From NCBI RefSeq assembly GCF_016464305.1, contig NZ_JAEIOJ010000009.1, positions 62,001 through 126,000 on the forward strand: 64,000 nt of DNA, in the 5' to 3' direction. The notes beneath the pieces are model-generated. The model did not search any database, had not been told where the DNA came from, and saw only the letters and a list, made by a program, of their open reading frames with translations. Within the stretch, counting starts at the first letter, position 1. Each line of letters starts with the position of its first letter. Positions 8,940 through 17,077 of this stretch are shown piece after piece. The DNA is from Umezawaea beigongshangensis (GTDB lineage Bacteria; Actinomycetota; Actinomycetes; Mycobacteriales; Pseudonocardiaceae). The position numbers were made by a program, and so were the translations under genes.

Positions 8940-10306
8940 GCGCCAGCACCGTCTTCGACTCCTTCCTGTTCCGCGACGCGTTCGGCACGCCGCAGATGCG
9001 CGCGGTCTTCAGCGACGAGTCCTGCGTGAGGACGATCGTCCGGGTCGAGGTCGCGCTCGCGCGGGCGCAGGCGGAGGTCGGGATCGTCCCGCGCGAGGTG
9101 GCCGACACCATCGCCGCGTCGTGCGACGCCGCGCGGCTGGACCGCGCGCGGCTGAGCCGCGACACCGCCCTGGTGGGCTACCCCGTCCTGCCGATCGTCG
9201 CCCAGCTCGCCGAGCAGTGCGGCCAGGCCGGGAACCACTTGCACTGGGGTGCCACCACTCAGGACGTCATGGACACCGCGACGATCCTGCAGTGCGCCGA
9301 AGGGCTGTCGCTGATCGCGGACGCGCTCGACCGCTTGCGCGAGCACCTGCGGCGACTGGCCACCGAGCACGTCGACACCGTCGCCGCCGGGCGTACCCAC
9401 CTGCAGCACGCCCTGCCCATCACCTTCGGCTACCGGGTGGCGGTGTGGCTCTCGGCGCTGGACCGGCACGCCGAGCGGCTGGCCACCGTCCGGCAGCGGG
9501 ACCTGGTGGTGCAGTTCGGCGGCGCTGCGGGAACCCTGGCCTCGCTCGGGCCAGGCCCGGAGGGTCTGCGGGCGCGCGCCGCGCTGGCCGCGGAACTCGG
9601 CCTGCGCGATCCCGAGATCACCTGGCACGTCGCCCGCGACGGCCTCGTCGAGATCGTCGGGCTCCTCGCCTCGATCGGCGCGTCCATCGGCAAGATCGGC
9701 ACCGACGTGGCCATCAGCTGCTCGACGGAGTTCGGTGAGCTGGCCGAACCCTTCGTGCCCGGGCGGGGAGCCAGCTCCACCATGCCCCAGAAACGCAATC
9801 CGATCTCCAGCGAACTGGTGGTCGCGGCCGCGAAGCTCCTGCGGGACAAGTCCTCCGCCATGCTCGACGCGGCGGTGCAGGACTTCGAACGCGCCACCGG
9901 GCCGTGGCACGTCGAGTGGGCCGTCATCCCCGAAGCGTTCCTGCTGCTGTCCTCATCACTGGCGCAGGCCGCCGACATGATCGCCGGCCTGCGCGTCGAC
10001 CCGGCGCGGATGCGCGCCAACCTCGACCTCAGCGGCGGGCTCATCGTCGCGGAAGCCGTGATGATGGCGCTGGCTCCCGCCCTCGGCCGTCAGCGCGCCC
10101 ACGACCTCGTCTACGAGATCTGCAGCCGAGCGACCGACACCGGTCACGGCCTGGCCGCAGAACTGCGCGCAGACCCGCACGTGGTGGCACTCCTGGACGA
10201 CGACCAGATCGAGCAGCTCTGCGACCCCGCCGGTTACCTCGGCAGCGCACGGGCGATGACCCGGTCCGTCACCGACGGTCCCGCACCCCACGGGCAGGCC
10301 CGGTGA
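8936..10306 (+). CDS. Fumarase/aspartase superfamily lyase (3-carboxymuconate cycloisomerase / adenylosuccinate lyase-like)
   Basis: 456 residues starting at an ATG that overlaps the dehydrogenase stop. The superfamily signature SSTMPQKRNPIS lies near residue 285, with GATTQDVMDT (second conserved region) and AGRTHLQHALPITFGY (first region) before it. Lengths and motifs fit the PcaB/adenylosuccinate lyase branch, which eliminates from succinyl-type substrates or cycloisomerises carboxymuconate. No other beta-ketoadipate gene is near, and coupling to a semialdehyde dehydrogenase points rather to breakdown of an N-succinyl or aminocarboxylate compound; that is inference. Confidence 0.85.
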   Translation: MSASTVFDSFLFRDAFGTPQMRAVFSDESCVRTIVRVEVALARAQAEVGIVPREVADTIAASCDAARLDRARLSRDTALVGYPVLPIVAQLAEQCGQAGNHLHWGATTQDVMDTATILQCAEGLSLIADALDRLREHLRRLATEHVDTVAAGRTHLQHALPITFGYRVAVWLSALDRHAERLATVRQRDLVVQFGGAAGTLASLGPGPEGLRARAALAAELGLRDPEITWHVARDGLVEIVGLLASIGASIGKIGTDVAISCSTEFGELAEPFVPGRGASSTMPQKRNPISSELVVAAAKLLRDKSSAMLDAAVQDFERATGPWHVEWAVIPEAFLLLSSSLAQAADMIAGLRVDPARMRANLDLSGGLIVAEAVMMALAPALGRQRAHDLVYEICSRATDTGHGLAAELRADPHVVALLDDDQIEQLCDPAGYLGSARAMTRSVTDGPAPHGQAR

Positions 10307-10487
10307 ACGGTGCCGTCATCGCCGGGCGAGGAGGAAGAACTCACCCAGAACCGTCCCGCACCACCACCTGCCGGTAGCAGATCAGCGCCGAGGCGCCGTG
10401 GATTCCGTGCCGCGCCCCGCTCGGCGCAGGGACGGGTACCGCGACCGGTGGCCGGGCGGCCCTGTCATCGGGTCGTCCGGCCACCGG

Positions 10488-11354
10488 TCAGCGTGCGAGC
10501 ACGCCGTCGTCCGCCCACTCGGTTGCGTGCTCCTGGACGAACTCGGCGAAGGTGCGGGGCGGCCGGCCGGTCAGGTCCAGCACCGCGGTGCTGATCCGAT
10601 CTTCCCGGCCAGCTCTGATGCCGACTTCCACCGCGGCGAGGGCGGCGGCGAACTCGGCGGGTACGCCTGCCGCCCGGTAGTCGGCCGCCTGCTCCTCGAC
10701 CCCTGTCGGCACCACGCGGACCGGCCGTCCGGTGCGCCCGGTGATGATCGCCGCCGCGTCCCGGTAGCTCAACGCCTTCGGCCCGGTGAGCAGGTAGTCG
10801 CGCTGGTCGCCGGGCCCGACGTCGGGTTCGGTCAGGAGGGCGGAGGCCGCGGCCGCGATGTCCCGCGCGTCGATCCAGCCCACTCGGCCGTCGTCGGCGG
10901 CGGTGCGGATCTCGCCGTGCCGCCGGATCCGCTCGCCGACCGGGTGTGGGCTCAGGAAGTTCTGCATGAACCCGGACGCGCGCAGCACGACCCACCCGGG
11001 CCGGGACCGCACCTGCGCGGCCAGCTCCAGCGCACCAGGAGCGTTCGGCAGCACGACAGCGGAGCCGAGGAGCACCACCCGGCGCACGCCGAGGCGTTGC
11101 GCCTCGGCCAAGAACGGCCGGACCGGCGGCATCGGGTCCACGGTGTTCGTCGGGGGCACCAGGAAGACCCGGTCCACCCCGCGCAGCGCGGCCGGATGGG
11201 TGGCCGGGTCGTCCCAGTCGAACCGGACCGCGTCCGGGTCACCGGCGGACGGGTTGCGGCTGGCCACCCGGACCGGCACACCGCTGCCGCGCAGCAGTTC
11301 CACCAGCGCGGTCCCGGTCTTCCCGGTGCCGCCGGTCACCAGCACACCGGTCAT
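10488..11354 (-). CDS. NmrA-like NAD(P)-binding oxidoreductase
   Basis: 288 residues starting MTGVLVTGGTGKTGTALVELL, the GXXGXXG dinucleotide motif of atypical SDRs, then VRVASR for cofactor choice and VVLRASGFMQNF in the middle. It lacks the classical YxxxK, as in NmrA/QOR2-type proteins. Its ATG overlaps the stop of the SnoaL-like gene upstream (ATGA), so the two are one operon, divergent from an XRE regulator. Such sets often respond to quinones or reactive electrophiles, but the substrate is unknown. Confidence 0.9.
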   Translation of the reverse strand: MTGVLVTGGTGKTGTALVELLRGSGVPVRVASRNPSAGDPDAVRFDWDDPATHPAALRGVDRVFLVPPTNTVDPMPPVRPFLAEAQRLGVRRVVLLGSAVVLPNAPGALELAAQVRSRPGWVVLRASGFMQNFLSPHPVGERIRRHGEIRTAADDGRVGWIDARDIAAAASALLTEPDVGPGDQRDYLLTGPKALSYRDAAAIITGRTGRPVRVVPTGVEEQAADYRAAGVPAEFAAALAAVEVGIRAGREDRISTAVLDLTGRPPRTFAEFVQEHATEWADDGVLAR

Positions 11355-11794
11355 CGGGCAGTCTCCGGACGCAGCGAGTCGAGCAGCTCGGGCAGCGTCC
11401 CGGCCGCCGCAGCGTTGGTCAGCGGGTTCCAGTAGTCCCGGAAGCGGGTGATCGAACCGTCCTGGACGGTGATCACCACGATGTAGTCCATCCGACAGGG
11501 CTCTCCGGTGCGCACCGAGTGTCCGTTCGCGTGGTACTCCACGACAACGGTGTCCGGCCGTTGCGTGTGGTGCACGGTGATCGGGGAGATCTCTCGCAGG
11601 TCATACACCTGCGGGAAGCTGGCCAGGTAGTCGCGGACCTCTTTCCGCCCGGTCAGCCGGCGCGGCGAGGTCCCGGCGGCGAACGGGAATTCGGCGGTGC
11701 CGTCCTCCGCCCACAAGTCGGCGACGGCGTCGGTGTCCTTGGCCAGCATCAGGTCCAGCAGTCGGCGCATCGTTTCCTCGGGAGTGCGCGGCAC
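11351..11794 (-). CDS. SnoaL-like nuclear transport factor 2 fold protein
   Basis: 147 residues. The GTG at 11794 has GGAGG 5 bases upstream. The chain reads as a SnoaL-like cone: TMRRLLDLMLAKDTDAVADLWAED, EFPFA, a RKEVRDYLASF helix, and the end strand with ITRFRDYWNPL. The family ranges from polyketide cyclases and isomerases to binding proteins; no catalytic assignment is possible. It overlaps the NmrA-like gene. A paralogue with the same FxDYWNPL ending sits at 24.9-25.4 kb. Confidence 0.85.
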   Translation of the reverse strand: MPRTPEETMRRLLDLMLAKDTDAVADLWAEDGTAEFPFAAGTSPRRLTGRKEVRDYLASFPQVYDLREISPITVHHTQRPDTVVVEYHANGHSVRTGEPCRMDYIVVITVQDGSITRFRDYWNPLTNAAAAGTLPELLDSLRPETAR

Positions 11795-11926
11795 GGTGTC
11801 CTCCACTGTTCGACGGGGGTGCGACCAGTTCAGACTGGACGCGGGCCGGCATCCGGGGAACAGACCGCTGAGCCCCGGACCGCCGGTCCGTGGCCAAGCC
11901 GCGCACCCCGTGCCACCATGGGCGGG

Positions 11927-12754
11927 ATGAGCAGAGCCGAACTGGCCGACTTCCTGCGCCGCCGGCGGGAAGCGCTGCGCCCGGACCAGGTGCCGGGCAC
12001 GGCGACCCGCCCGTCCGGCCGACGCGCCCGGCGCACTCCCGGGCTGCGCCGCGAAGAGGTGGCCGCACTGGCCGGGATGTCGGTCAGCTACTACGAACGG
12101 CTGGAGCAGGCCCGCGCACCGCGCCCGTCCCCGGAGGTGCTGGCAGTACTGGGGACGGCACTGCAGCTCACCGCCGCGGAGCGTGAGCACCTGGCGCGGC
12201 TGGCCGGGCAGGTCCCGCCCGGCACGGACGCCGATCGGAGGCCGGTGCCCGCCGAGGCCCACCAGCTGCTGGACCGGCTCGGGCCGATACCCGCCTACCT
12301 GGTCGACGAGCGGCAGGACGTCGTGGCCTGGAACAGCGCAGCGGTCGCGTTGATCACCGATTTCGCGCTACTGCCCGCCGAAGAGCGCAACACCGTGCGA
12401 ATGGCCATCCGGCTCGGCGGCACCTTCTGCGGAGCACCAGCAGGCGCGGAGGGCGAGTTCGCCCGGCAGCTCGCCGCCCAGCTGCGCTCGGCCAGCGTCC
12501 GCTACCCGACCGACCGCGTCCTCGGCGAGCTGGTCAACGAACTCGCCGCGCACAGCCCGGAATTCGCCGCCGGCTGGCGCGACCACGACGTGCGGCCCGT
12601 ACCGACGCTGCGCAAGCACCTGCGCCACCCCGAGCTGGGCGACCTGGAGGTGATCTGCCAAATCCTGCTGCTGCCCGGCACGGACCTGCAGCTGGCGATG
12701 TACACCGCGGAGCCGGGCAGCCCGAGCGCCGCCGCGCTCGCCCAGTTGGCGTGA
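11927..12754 (+). CDS. XRE family regulator with MmyB-type ligand domain
   Basis: 275 residues from the ATG at 11927 (an in-frame ATG at 11918 is an equal alternative; neither has a good SD). The HTH is at about residues 30-75: RRTPGLRREEVAALAGMSVSYYERLEQ, the hallmark of this actinobacterial group. The C-terminal PAS-like MmyB domain includes AYLVDERQDVVAWNSAA and HPELGDLEVICQILLLPG. It is divergent from the SnoaL/NmrA operon and is the likely controller of it. Confidence 0.92.
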   Translation: MSRAELADFLRRRREALRPDQVPGTATRPSGRRARRTPGLRREEVAALAGMSVSYYERLEQARAPRPSPEVLAVLGTALQLTAAEREHLARLAGQVPPGTDADRRPVPAEAHQLLDRLGPIPAYLVDERQDVVAWNSAAVALITDFALLPAEERNTVRMAIRLGGTFCGAPAGAEGEFARQLAAQLRSASVRYPTDRVLGELVNELAAHSPEFAAGWRDHDVRPVPTLRKHLRHPELGDLEVICQILLLPGTDLQLAMYTAEPGSPSAAALAQLA

Positions 12755-13155
12755 GCCCGCACGACGCGTGGCCAAGTGACCCTGGTGCGCGTGCGTCGAC
12801 ACAACGCTTCACTCCCTTCGACCGTCCACTTGACACGGACATCCCACAGGCGGCGCATCTGATCTGTCCAGGGCTCGGCAGACCAGTGCGTCAGTGCCAG
12901 CTGCGGAACTCGCTCGACCACCTTCATGAGCAACACGCCCTCACATCGCATTGCAGGACGTTGCGCGATCGCCTCGCGGCACCGACACACCGCGACGGGT
13001 GAAGGTGCGACAACTGGCCCGCAAGGACCTGAACCGATCAATCCGGTGCGTCCTCCTGCGTGGTGCGGAGAAACGTCCAGACCCGCGAGCTCGGACCCGG
13101 CGAACGCGGTCGCCCTCACGGCACGCCCTGCGAGAGCGAACACGCACCGTTGACT
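12755..13155. other. Intergenic stretch, possible small gene relic
   Basis: No supported gene. On the minus strand, from an ATG at about 12929, a protein-like stretch MKVVERVPQLALTHWSAEPW is open for some 50 codons before it runs antisense into the XRE gene. It has no family match I recognise and may be debris of a mobile element, since dead transposases begin directly to the right. Confidence 0.4.
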
Positions 13156-13716
13156 GAACTGTTGAGTCGAAAGTGTTCGGTTGCCCATATGATGGCGTAG
13201 CGGAGGTGGCGAGCCTGGAAGTAGCCGCGGACGATGTGCGGCTGACGTTGGCGGCGGCGCAGGAACCGTCGTGTCTCGTGGGCGAGCCGGTCGACGTTGT
13301 GGGCGCGTGAGGCGTTGACGTTGCGTGTGAGGTCGGCGCCCCGCAGTTCGTCGGGGTTGAGCGCTGGGCTGTGGTCGGGCACCAGGTGCAGTTCGATGCA
13401 GTCCGGGCCGCCGATCAACAGCTCCTCCGGCGTGTAGTCGGCCATCGCCGCGAACAGCGTGCCCCGATCCTCCGCACCGATCAGCTCGGCCGGGCCGGGA
13501 CGTCCCCTGCGGGTCGTCAGGCCGTCGCGACCGTCCCGCCGGTAGGCACGCCACCAGGTGCCCACCGACCGTTCGGAGATCCCGAACACCTCCGCGGCCT
13601 GCCGATACCCCTAACCCGCCCGGCCTCCAACGCCGCCACCACCCGCAACCTCAGCACCTCACGCTCCGCACCTCACGCTCTGCAGGCGACAACCGGTGCG
13701 CACCCCCGACCTCCAT
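13156..13716 (-). pseudogene. IS630-family transposase, internally deleted
   Basis: The start (ATG 13716) reads MEVGGAHRLSPAEREV, then the HTH block RQAAEVFGISERSVGTWW, RRDGRDGLTTRRGRPGP. After EELLIGG it passes straight to the 3' block SPALNPDELRGADLTRNVNA and HETRRFLRRRQRQPHIVRGYF, so most of the DDE core is missing. There is also a 14-bp tandem duplication (GGAGCGTGAGGTGC) near 13,665 and a one-base loss near 13,607, both shifting the frame. Confidence 0.75.
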
Positions 13717-13720
13717 CACG

Positions 13721-14100
13721 GAGCCTTTTTCATCCTGCGGTGATCTCGTAGTTCTGCAGGACGTGGATGGCTTTGGCCAGTCGGCCGGCGCGGTGGGGGC
13801 AGCAGCGGAGTTTGCGGAGGATGCGCCTGGTCTTGAGCTGGGCGTTGGCGCGTTCACCGGGTCCGCACAGGCGGGCACGGGCGCGGTTGGCGTCCTTCTG
13901 CGACTCGGGCTTGTTGCGGCCCTTGTACGGGGTGAGCACGTGTCGGCCGGTCTGGTCGCAACCGTGATGGCCCTTGTCGCCCAGGGCGATCAGCCCGGTG
14001 TCGCGCAGGGCGGCGAGGATGTTCCAGATCCGGGCCGCGGCGGTGTCGTGGGTGCTGCCGGGCAGGTCGCCGGACACCCACAGGATCGTGCCGTCTGGGA
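13721..14100 (-). mobile_element. Truncated copy of an IS5-family element (right end only)
   Basis: The terminal sequence GAGCCTTTTTCATCCTG at 13721 is the same as at the ends of the copy at 14,943-15,663. Reading leftwards, the C-terminal half of the transposase (DGTILWVSGDLPGSTHD to NYEITAG, with its TGA inside the terminal repeat) is intact, including a 38-residue block that the other copy lacks. Homology stops near 14,100; the N-terminal half is gone. It abuts the IS630 start codon. Confidence 0.8.
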
Positions 14101-14399
14101 ACGAATCGATGATGCGCCGAATCTTGCTCAGGTACATCCACCAGCGGTTTTCCCATCAGTCCCAGGGGTCATCGCTCCTTCGTTGGAGTACAGCCCGGGA
14201 ACAGCCCTCCAAGGTCCTTCCGACTACGTCAGGAGTGCAGCAAAGCGCCTCGCGGCGCACACACTCTCCACCATTAGGGCAAAACATCTAGTTCAGCGGT
14301 GTAGCAGTACTCACCTGACGCACATTCGTGCAGTTATCTGTGCCCGAACGCGCAAGTCGATATGAACAAGCTGGGGTGGCCCTCTCGACGAAAAGTACC

Positions 14400-14798
14400 A
14401 TGATGGACATGAAAATTAGTCGTTTCGCTCAAGGTCGAGGCTCGCTCCGGAGGGGTTTCGTCGCGGCATTGGCTGTCGCGGCTGGCCTGACGGTTGCGAC
14501 TCCGGCAACCCCCGCCTTTGCGGCCAACTACACGTCTTGTGAGTCGGACGGCGTTCTGCGGACCTACCTTGCATGGATCAAGACGAGCACCGGTTCGCGG
14601 GTATGTTTCGCCAATGCGGGCAGCATGAAGATGAATGTTTACCGGGTTACGGATTTTCACACGGGCAACAACAAGGTCACATTTCAGTACACCATCGAAG
14701 AGAATGGCCACCAGAACCACCTGACCTTGGACAAGTGGAAGGACCACACCCTTACTTTCGGTCTCCACGCCCACGTAACCGATGTGGTTATCTGGTAA
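14400..14798 (+). CDS. Secreted beta/gamma-crystallin-like protein (Streptomyces killer-toxin-like)
   Basis: About 132 residues. A Sec signal peptide is clear: basic KISRFAQGRGSLRR, hydrophobic GFVAALAVAAGLTVA, and a cleavage site after TPAFA. The mature ~91 residues have two Cys (SCESD and RVCFANAG), likely a disulfide, and the pattern CFANAG...TGNNKVTFQYT of single-domain secreted crystallins related to the Streptomyces killer toxin-like protein. An antimicrobial or cell-surface role is inference. No clear SD; ATG 14400, 14403 or 14409 are possible starts. Its base composition is visibly lower in GC than its neighbours, and it lies between two inverted copies of the same IS. Confidence 0.7.
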   Translation: MMDMKISRFAQGRGSLRRGFVAALAVAAGLTVATPATPAFAANYTSCESDGVLRTYLAWIKTSTGSRVCFANAGSMKMNVYRVTDFHTGNNKVTFQYTIEENGHQNHLTLDKWKDHTLTFGLHAHVTDVVIW

Positions 14799-14942
14799 CG
14801 TCGTTGAGGCTATGACGCTCGAGCACGTCGAGCGGCTCGACGCAGGCGGTCAAGCGGTTGTCCAAGTCAGCTGCCCGCGAACTTATTTCCGGACTGCTGA
14901 CCTGACTTGCGCTCGAAAATGGATACCGTCACAGGACGCCGC

Positions 14943-15663
14943 GAGCCTTTTTCATCCTGGGCTGGACGGGATGGCAGGCAAGACTTCTCGTGTTGTTCTG
15001 TCGTGCCGCGCTGCGGTTGTCGGATCAGACCCCGACCTTCGTGTCCGGCCTGCTCCGCGCCCATCGCAAGCAGCTCGGATCGGTGTGGCGCACGCTCAAC
15101 CCAGGACAACAAGCCCTGCTGGTGCTGGTGTACCTGCGCAAAGGGAGAAGTTCGCCGACCTGGGCGCCGGGTTCGCGGTCTCGGCCACGACCTGCTGGCG
15201 CTACGTCAACGAAACCCTCGAACTGCTGGCCCAGCGGTCCCCGAAGCTGCGAGAAGCGCTGCGCAAGGCCAAACGCCAGGGCCTGGCCTACGTGGTGATC
15301 GACGGCACGCTCATCCCGATCGACCGGATCACCGCCGACCGCCCGTTCTGCTCCCGCGAACCCAGGATGCACGGGGTGGACCTGCAGATGATCGCCTCCC
15401 CAGACGGCACGATCCTGTGGGTGTCCGGCGACCTGCCCGGCAGCACCCACGACACCGCCGCGGCCCGGATCTGGAACATCCTCGCCGCCCTGCGCGACAC
15501 CGGGCTGATCGCCCTGTGCGGACCCGGTGAACGCGCCAACGCCCAGCTCAAGACCAGGCGCATCCTCCGCAAACTCCGCTGCTGCCCCCACCGCTCCGGC
15601 CGACTGGCCAAAGCCATCCACGTCCTGCAGAACTACGAGATCACCGCAGGACGAAAAAGGCTC
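14943..15663 (+). mobile_element. IS5-family insertion sequence, internally deleted
   Basis: The 721-bp element is bounded by inverted repeats GAGCCTTTTTCATCCTG (left) and CAGGACGAAAAAGGCTC (right), 16 of 17 bases matching. No convincing target duplication is visible. With the 114 bp missing from its transposase restored it would be about 835 bp, a normal size. It faces opposite to the truncated copy at 13,721-14,100. Confidence 0.85.
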
Positions 15664-15690
15664 ACGGCTGATCGATCCACAGGAAGATGA
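14990..15690 (+). pseudogene. IS5-family transposase with frameshift and 38-codon deletion
   Basis: GTG at 14990 starts VLFCRAALRLSDQTPTF and the helical N-terminus. After YLRKG the frame shifts by one missing G, then reads EKFADLGAGFAVSATTCWRY (HTH), VIDGTLIPIDRI (first catalytic Asp), GDLPGSTHDTAA and CGPGERANAQLKTRR (last conserved block). The block from GDKGHHG to ARARL, present in the other copy, is deleted. The TGA stop has become CGA inside the terminal repeat, so the frame runs 9 codons past the element. Inactive. Confidence 0.8.
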
Positions 15691-15857
15691 TCAGTTTCGA
15701 CTCAACAAGATCGGACTCGTCGCATTCCCATCGCAACAGTGCTGGCGGACGGCACTGGGGTGGGCAACCCCCAGTGCGGGTGGTGGGGCTGGCACCAGCA
15801 CAGGTCGGGTGGTTGGCCTGATCGTTGAGCAGTCGGGAAATTTCTAGAGTTCTCCTC

Positions 15858-16772
15858 ATGCTCAAACAATCTTCCCCCCTGCACCGCAAGGCGATCGCAC
15901 TGTCCTCCGCGGTCTTCGTGGCCGTCTCGCTCGCGGCGTGCTCGGCACCGCCCGCCGCGAGCAGTCCAACACCCAGCACGCCCGTTTCCTCGGCGAGTGC
16001 GCCCGCCGCGTCGGAGACGCGCAAGGTGATGAACGCCGAGCACGAGGTGGTCTTTCACGTCGTGGACGGCAAGCTGCCCGCCCTGGTCCTGGACGCGGGC
16101 GGCGGCCTGAGCTCGTCGTACTGGAAGGACCTGGCGCCGCGGTTGGCGAAGGCCACCGGTTCGAAGGTCATCACCTACGACCGGGCGGGCGAGGGTGAGA
16201 GCGGCGAGGTGTCGGGGCCGTGGAGGGTGGAGAACGCGGTGTCGGACCTGGAGGCCGGGCTCACGGCGTTGGGGGTGACCAAGGATGTCGTCCTGGTCTC
16301 GCATTCGATCGCGGGTGAGGTCGCCACCAACTTCGTGAACAAGAATCCCGGCTGGGTGTCCGGCGCGGTCCTCGTCGACGCGAACGTGCCGGATTTCTTC
16401 TCCGAGGAGATGCTCACGGCGTTCGCCCCGCTGGTGGAGCAGCAGCGGACCGCCCTGGTGGCGCAGCCGTCGACCAAGAAGAACCGCCAACTGCTCGCTG
16501 TGATGGTCGACTACGCCCCCGTTCACCGCGTCTTCCACAAGCTCTCCTGGCCGCAGGACGTGCCGGTGACCACGATCGTCGCGTCGGAGACCCCGTTCGC
16601 TGATTTCCCCGAAGCGGCGAAGCTGTGGCGGGACGGCCACGCCCGGTTCGCCCAGGCCGGCCCGAACCGGAAGCACGTGGTCGCCGAGAACACCTCGCAC
16701 GAGGGGATCGTGACCGAACGCCCGGACCTCATCGCCGACGCGGTCGACGACGTGCTGAAGACCGTCCGCTAG
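15858..16772 (+). CDS. Lipoprotein alpha/beta hydrolase
   Basis: 304 residues with a type II signal: basic MLKQSSPLHRKAI, a hydrophobic stretch, and lipobox LAAC with the lipidated Cys at 28, followed by a Ser/Pro/Ala-rich linker. The catalytic core shows SHSIAGE as nucleophile elbow, Asp in LVDANVPDF region, and a C-terminal His in NTSHEGIV. Expected to sit on the outer face of the membrane and hydrolyse an ester or lactone; substrate unknown. No SD is present; TAGAGT at 15845-15850 ends 7 bases before the ATG, so the transcript may be leaderless. Confidence 0.88.
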   Translation: MLKQSSPLHRKAIALSSAVFVAVSLAACSAPPAASSPTPSTPVSSASAPAASETRKVMNAEHEVVFHVVDGKLPALVLDAGGGLSSSYWKDLAPRLAKATGSKVITYDRAGEGESGEVSGPWRVENAVSDLEAGLTALGVTKDVVLVSHSIAGEVATNFVNKNPGWVSGAVLVDANVPDFFSEEMLTAFAPLVEQQRTALVAQPSTKKNRQLLAVMVDYAPVHRVFHKLSWPQDVPVTTIVASETPFADFPEAAKLWRDGHARFAQAGPNRKHVVAENTSHEGIVTERPDLIADAVDDVLKTVR

Positions 16773-16835
16773 CCGCACTGATCACAGCGGCCAGGAACAC
16801 GCCTGTAACAGACATCACGATCTTGGAGTGAGCGG

Positions 16836-16886
16836 GGGCCTCCGGTTCGGCGTGGATGGACACGTCTCCGCCAAATCCGGAGGCCC
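16836..16886. terminator. Inverted repeat after the lipoprotein gene, possible terminator or IS end
   Basis: GGGCCTCCGG (16836-16845) pairs perfectly with CCGGAGGCCC (16877-16886) across a 31-base loop. There is no T-run. It could terminate the lipoprotein hydrolase transcript, or be an end of a lost mobile element, since integrase debris follows. Confidence 0.4.
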
Positions 16887-16958
16887 TCCTCATAGTGCAG
16901 ATAAGCCCGCATCCGCTCCCCCGGCCCGCGCTCGGACCCGCGGGCCCGCCCGCGACCG

Positions 16959-17077
16959 GTCGAGATCATCCGCAACCTTCGCGACCGCGTCCAGGAAGCC
17001 CGGATGAACGGCTGGCTCGGTGAGGTCAGCGGTCTGCAAGTCAACCTGGACGAAGCCGCCCGGAAGCTGCGGTCTGA
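16959..17077 (+). pseudogene. C-terminal fragment of an actinobacterial integrase/recombinase
   Basis: The frame reads VEIIRNLRDRVQEARMNGWLGEVSGLQVNLDEAARKL. The pattern 'EARxxGWLGEVxGLxVxLxxAxxKL' is what I recall from the C-terminal helical region of actinobacterial site-specific tyrosine integrases. No catalytic part remains. Confidence 0.5.

Noticed and set aside
14940-15666. Target-site duplication around the 14.9-15.7 kb IS copy
   Set aside because: The bases outside the ends (CGC left, ACG right) do not match, so no duplication can be claimed.
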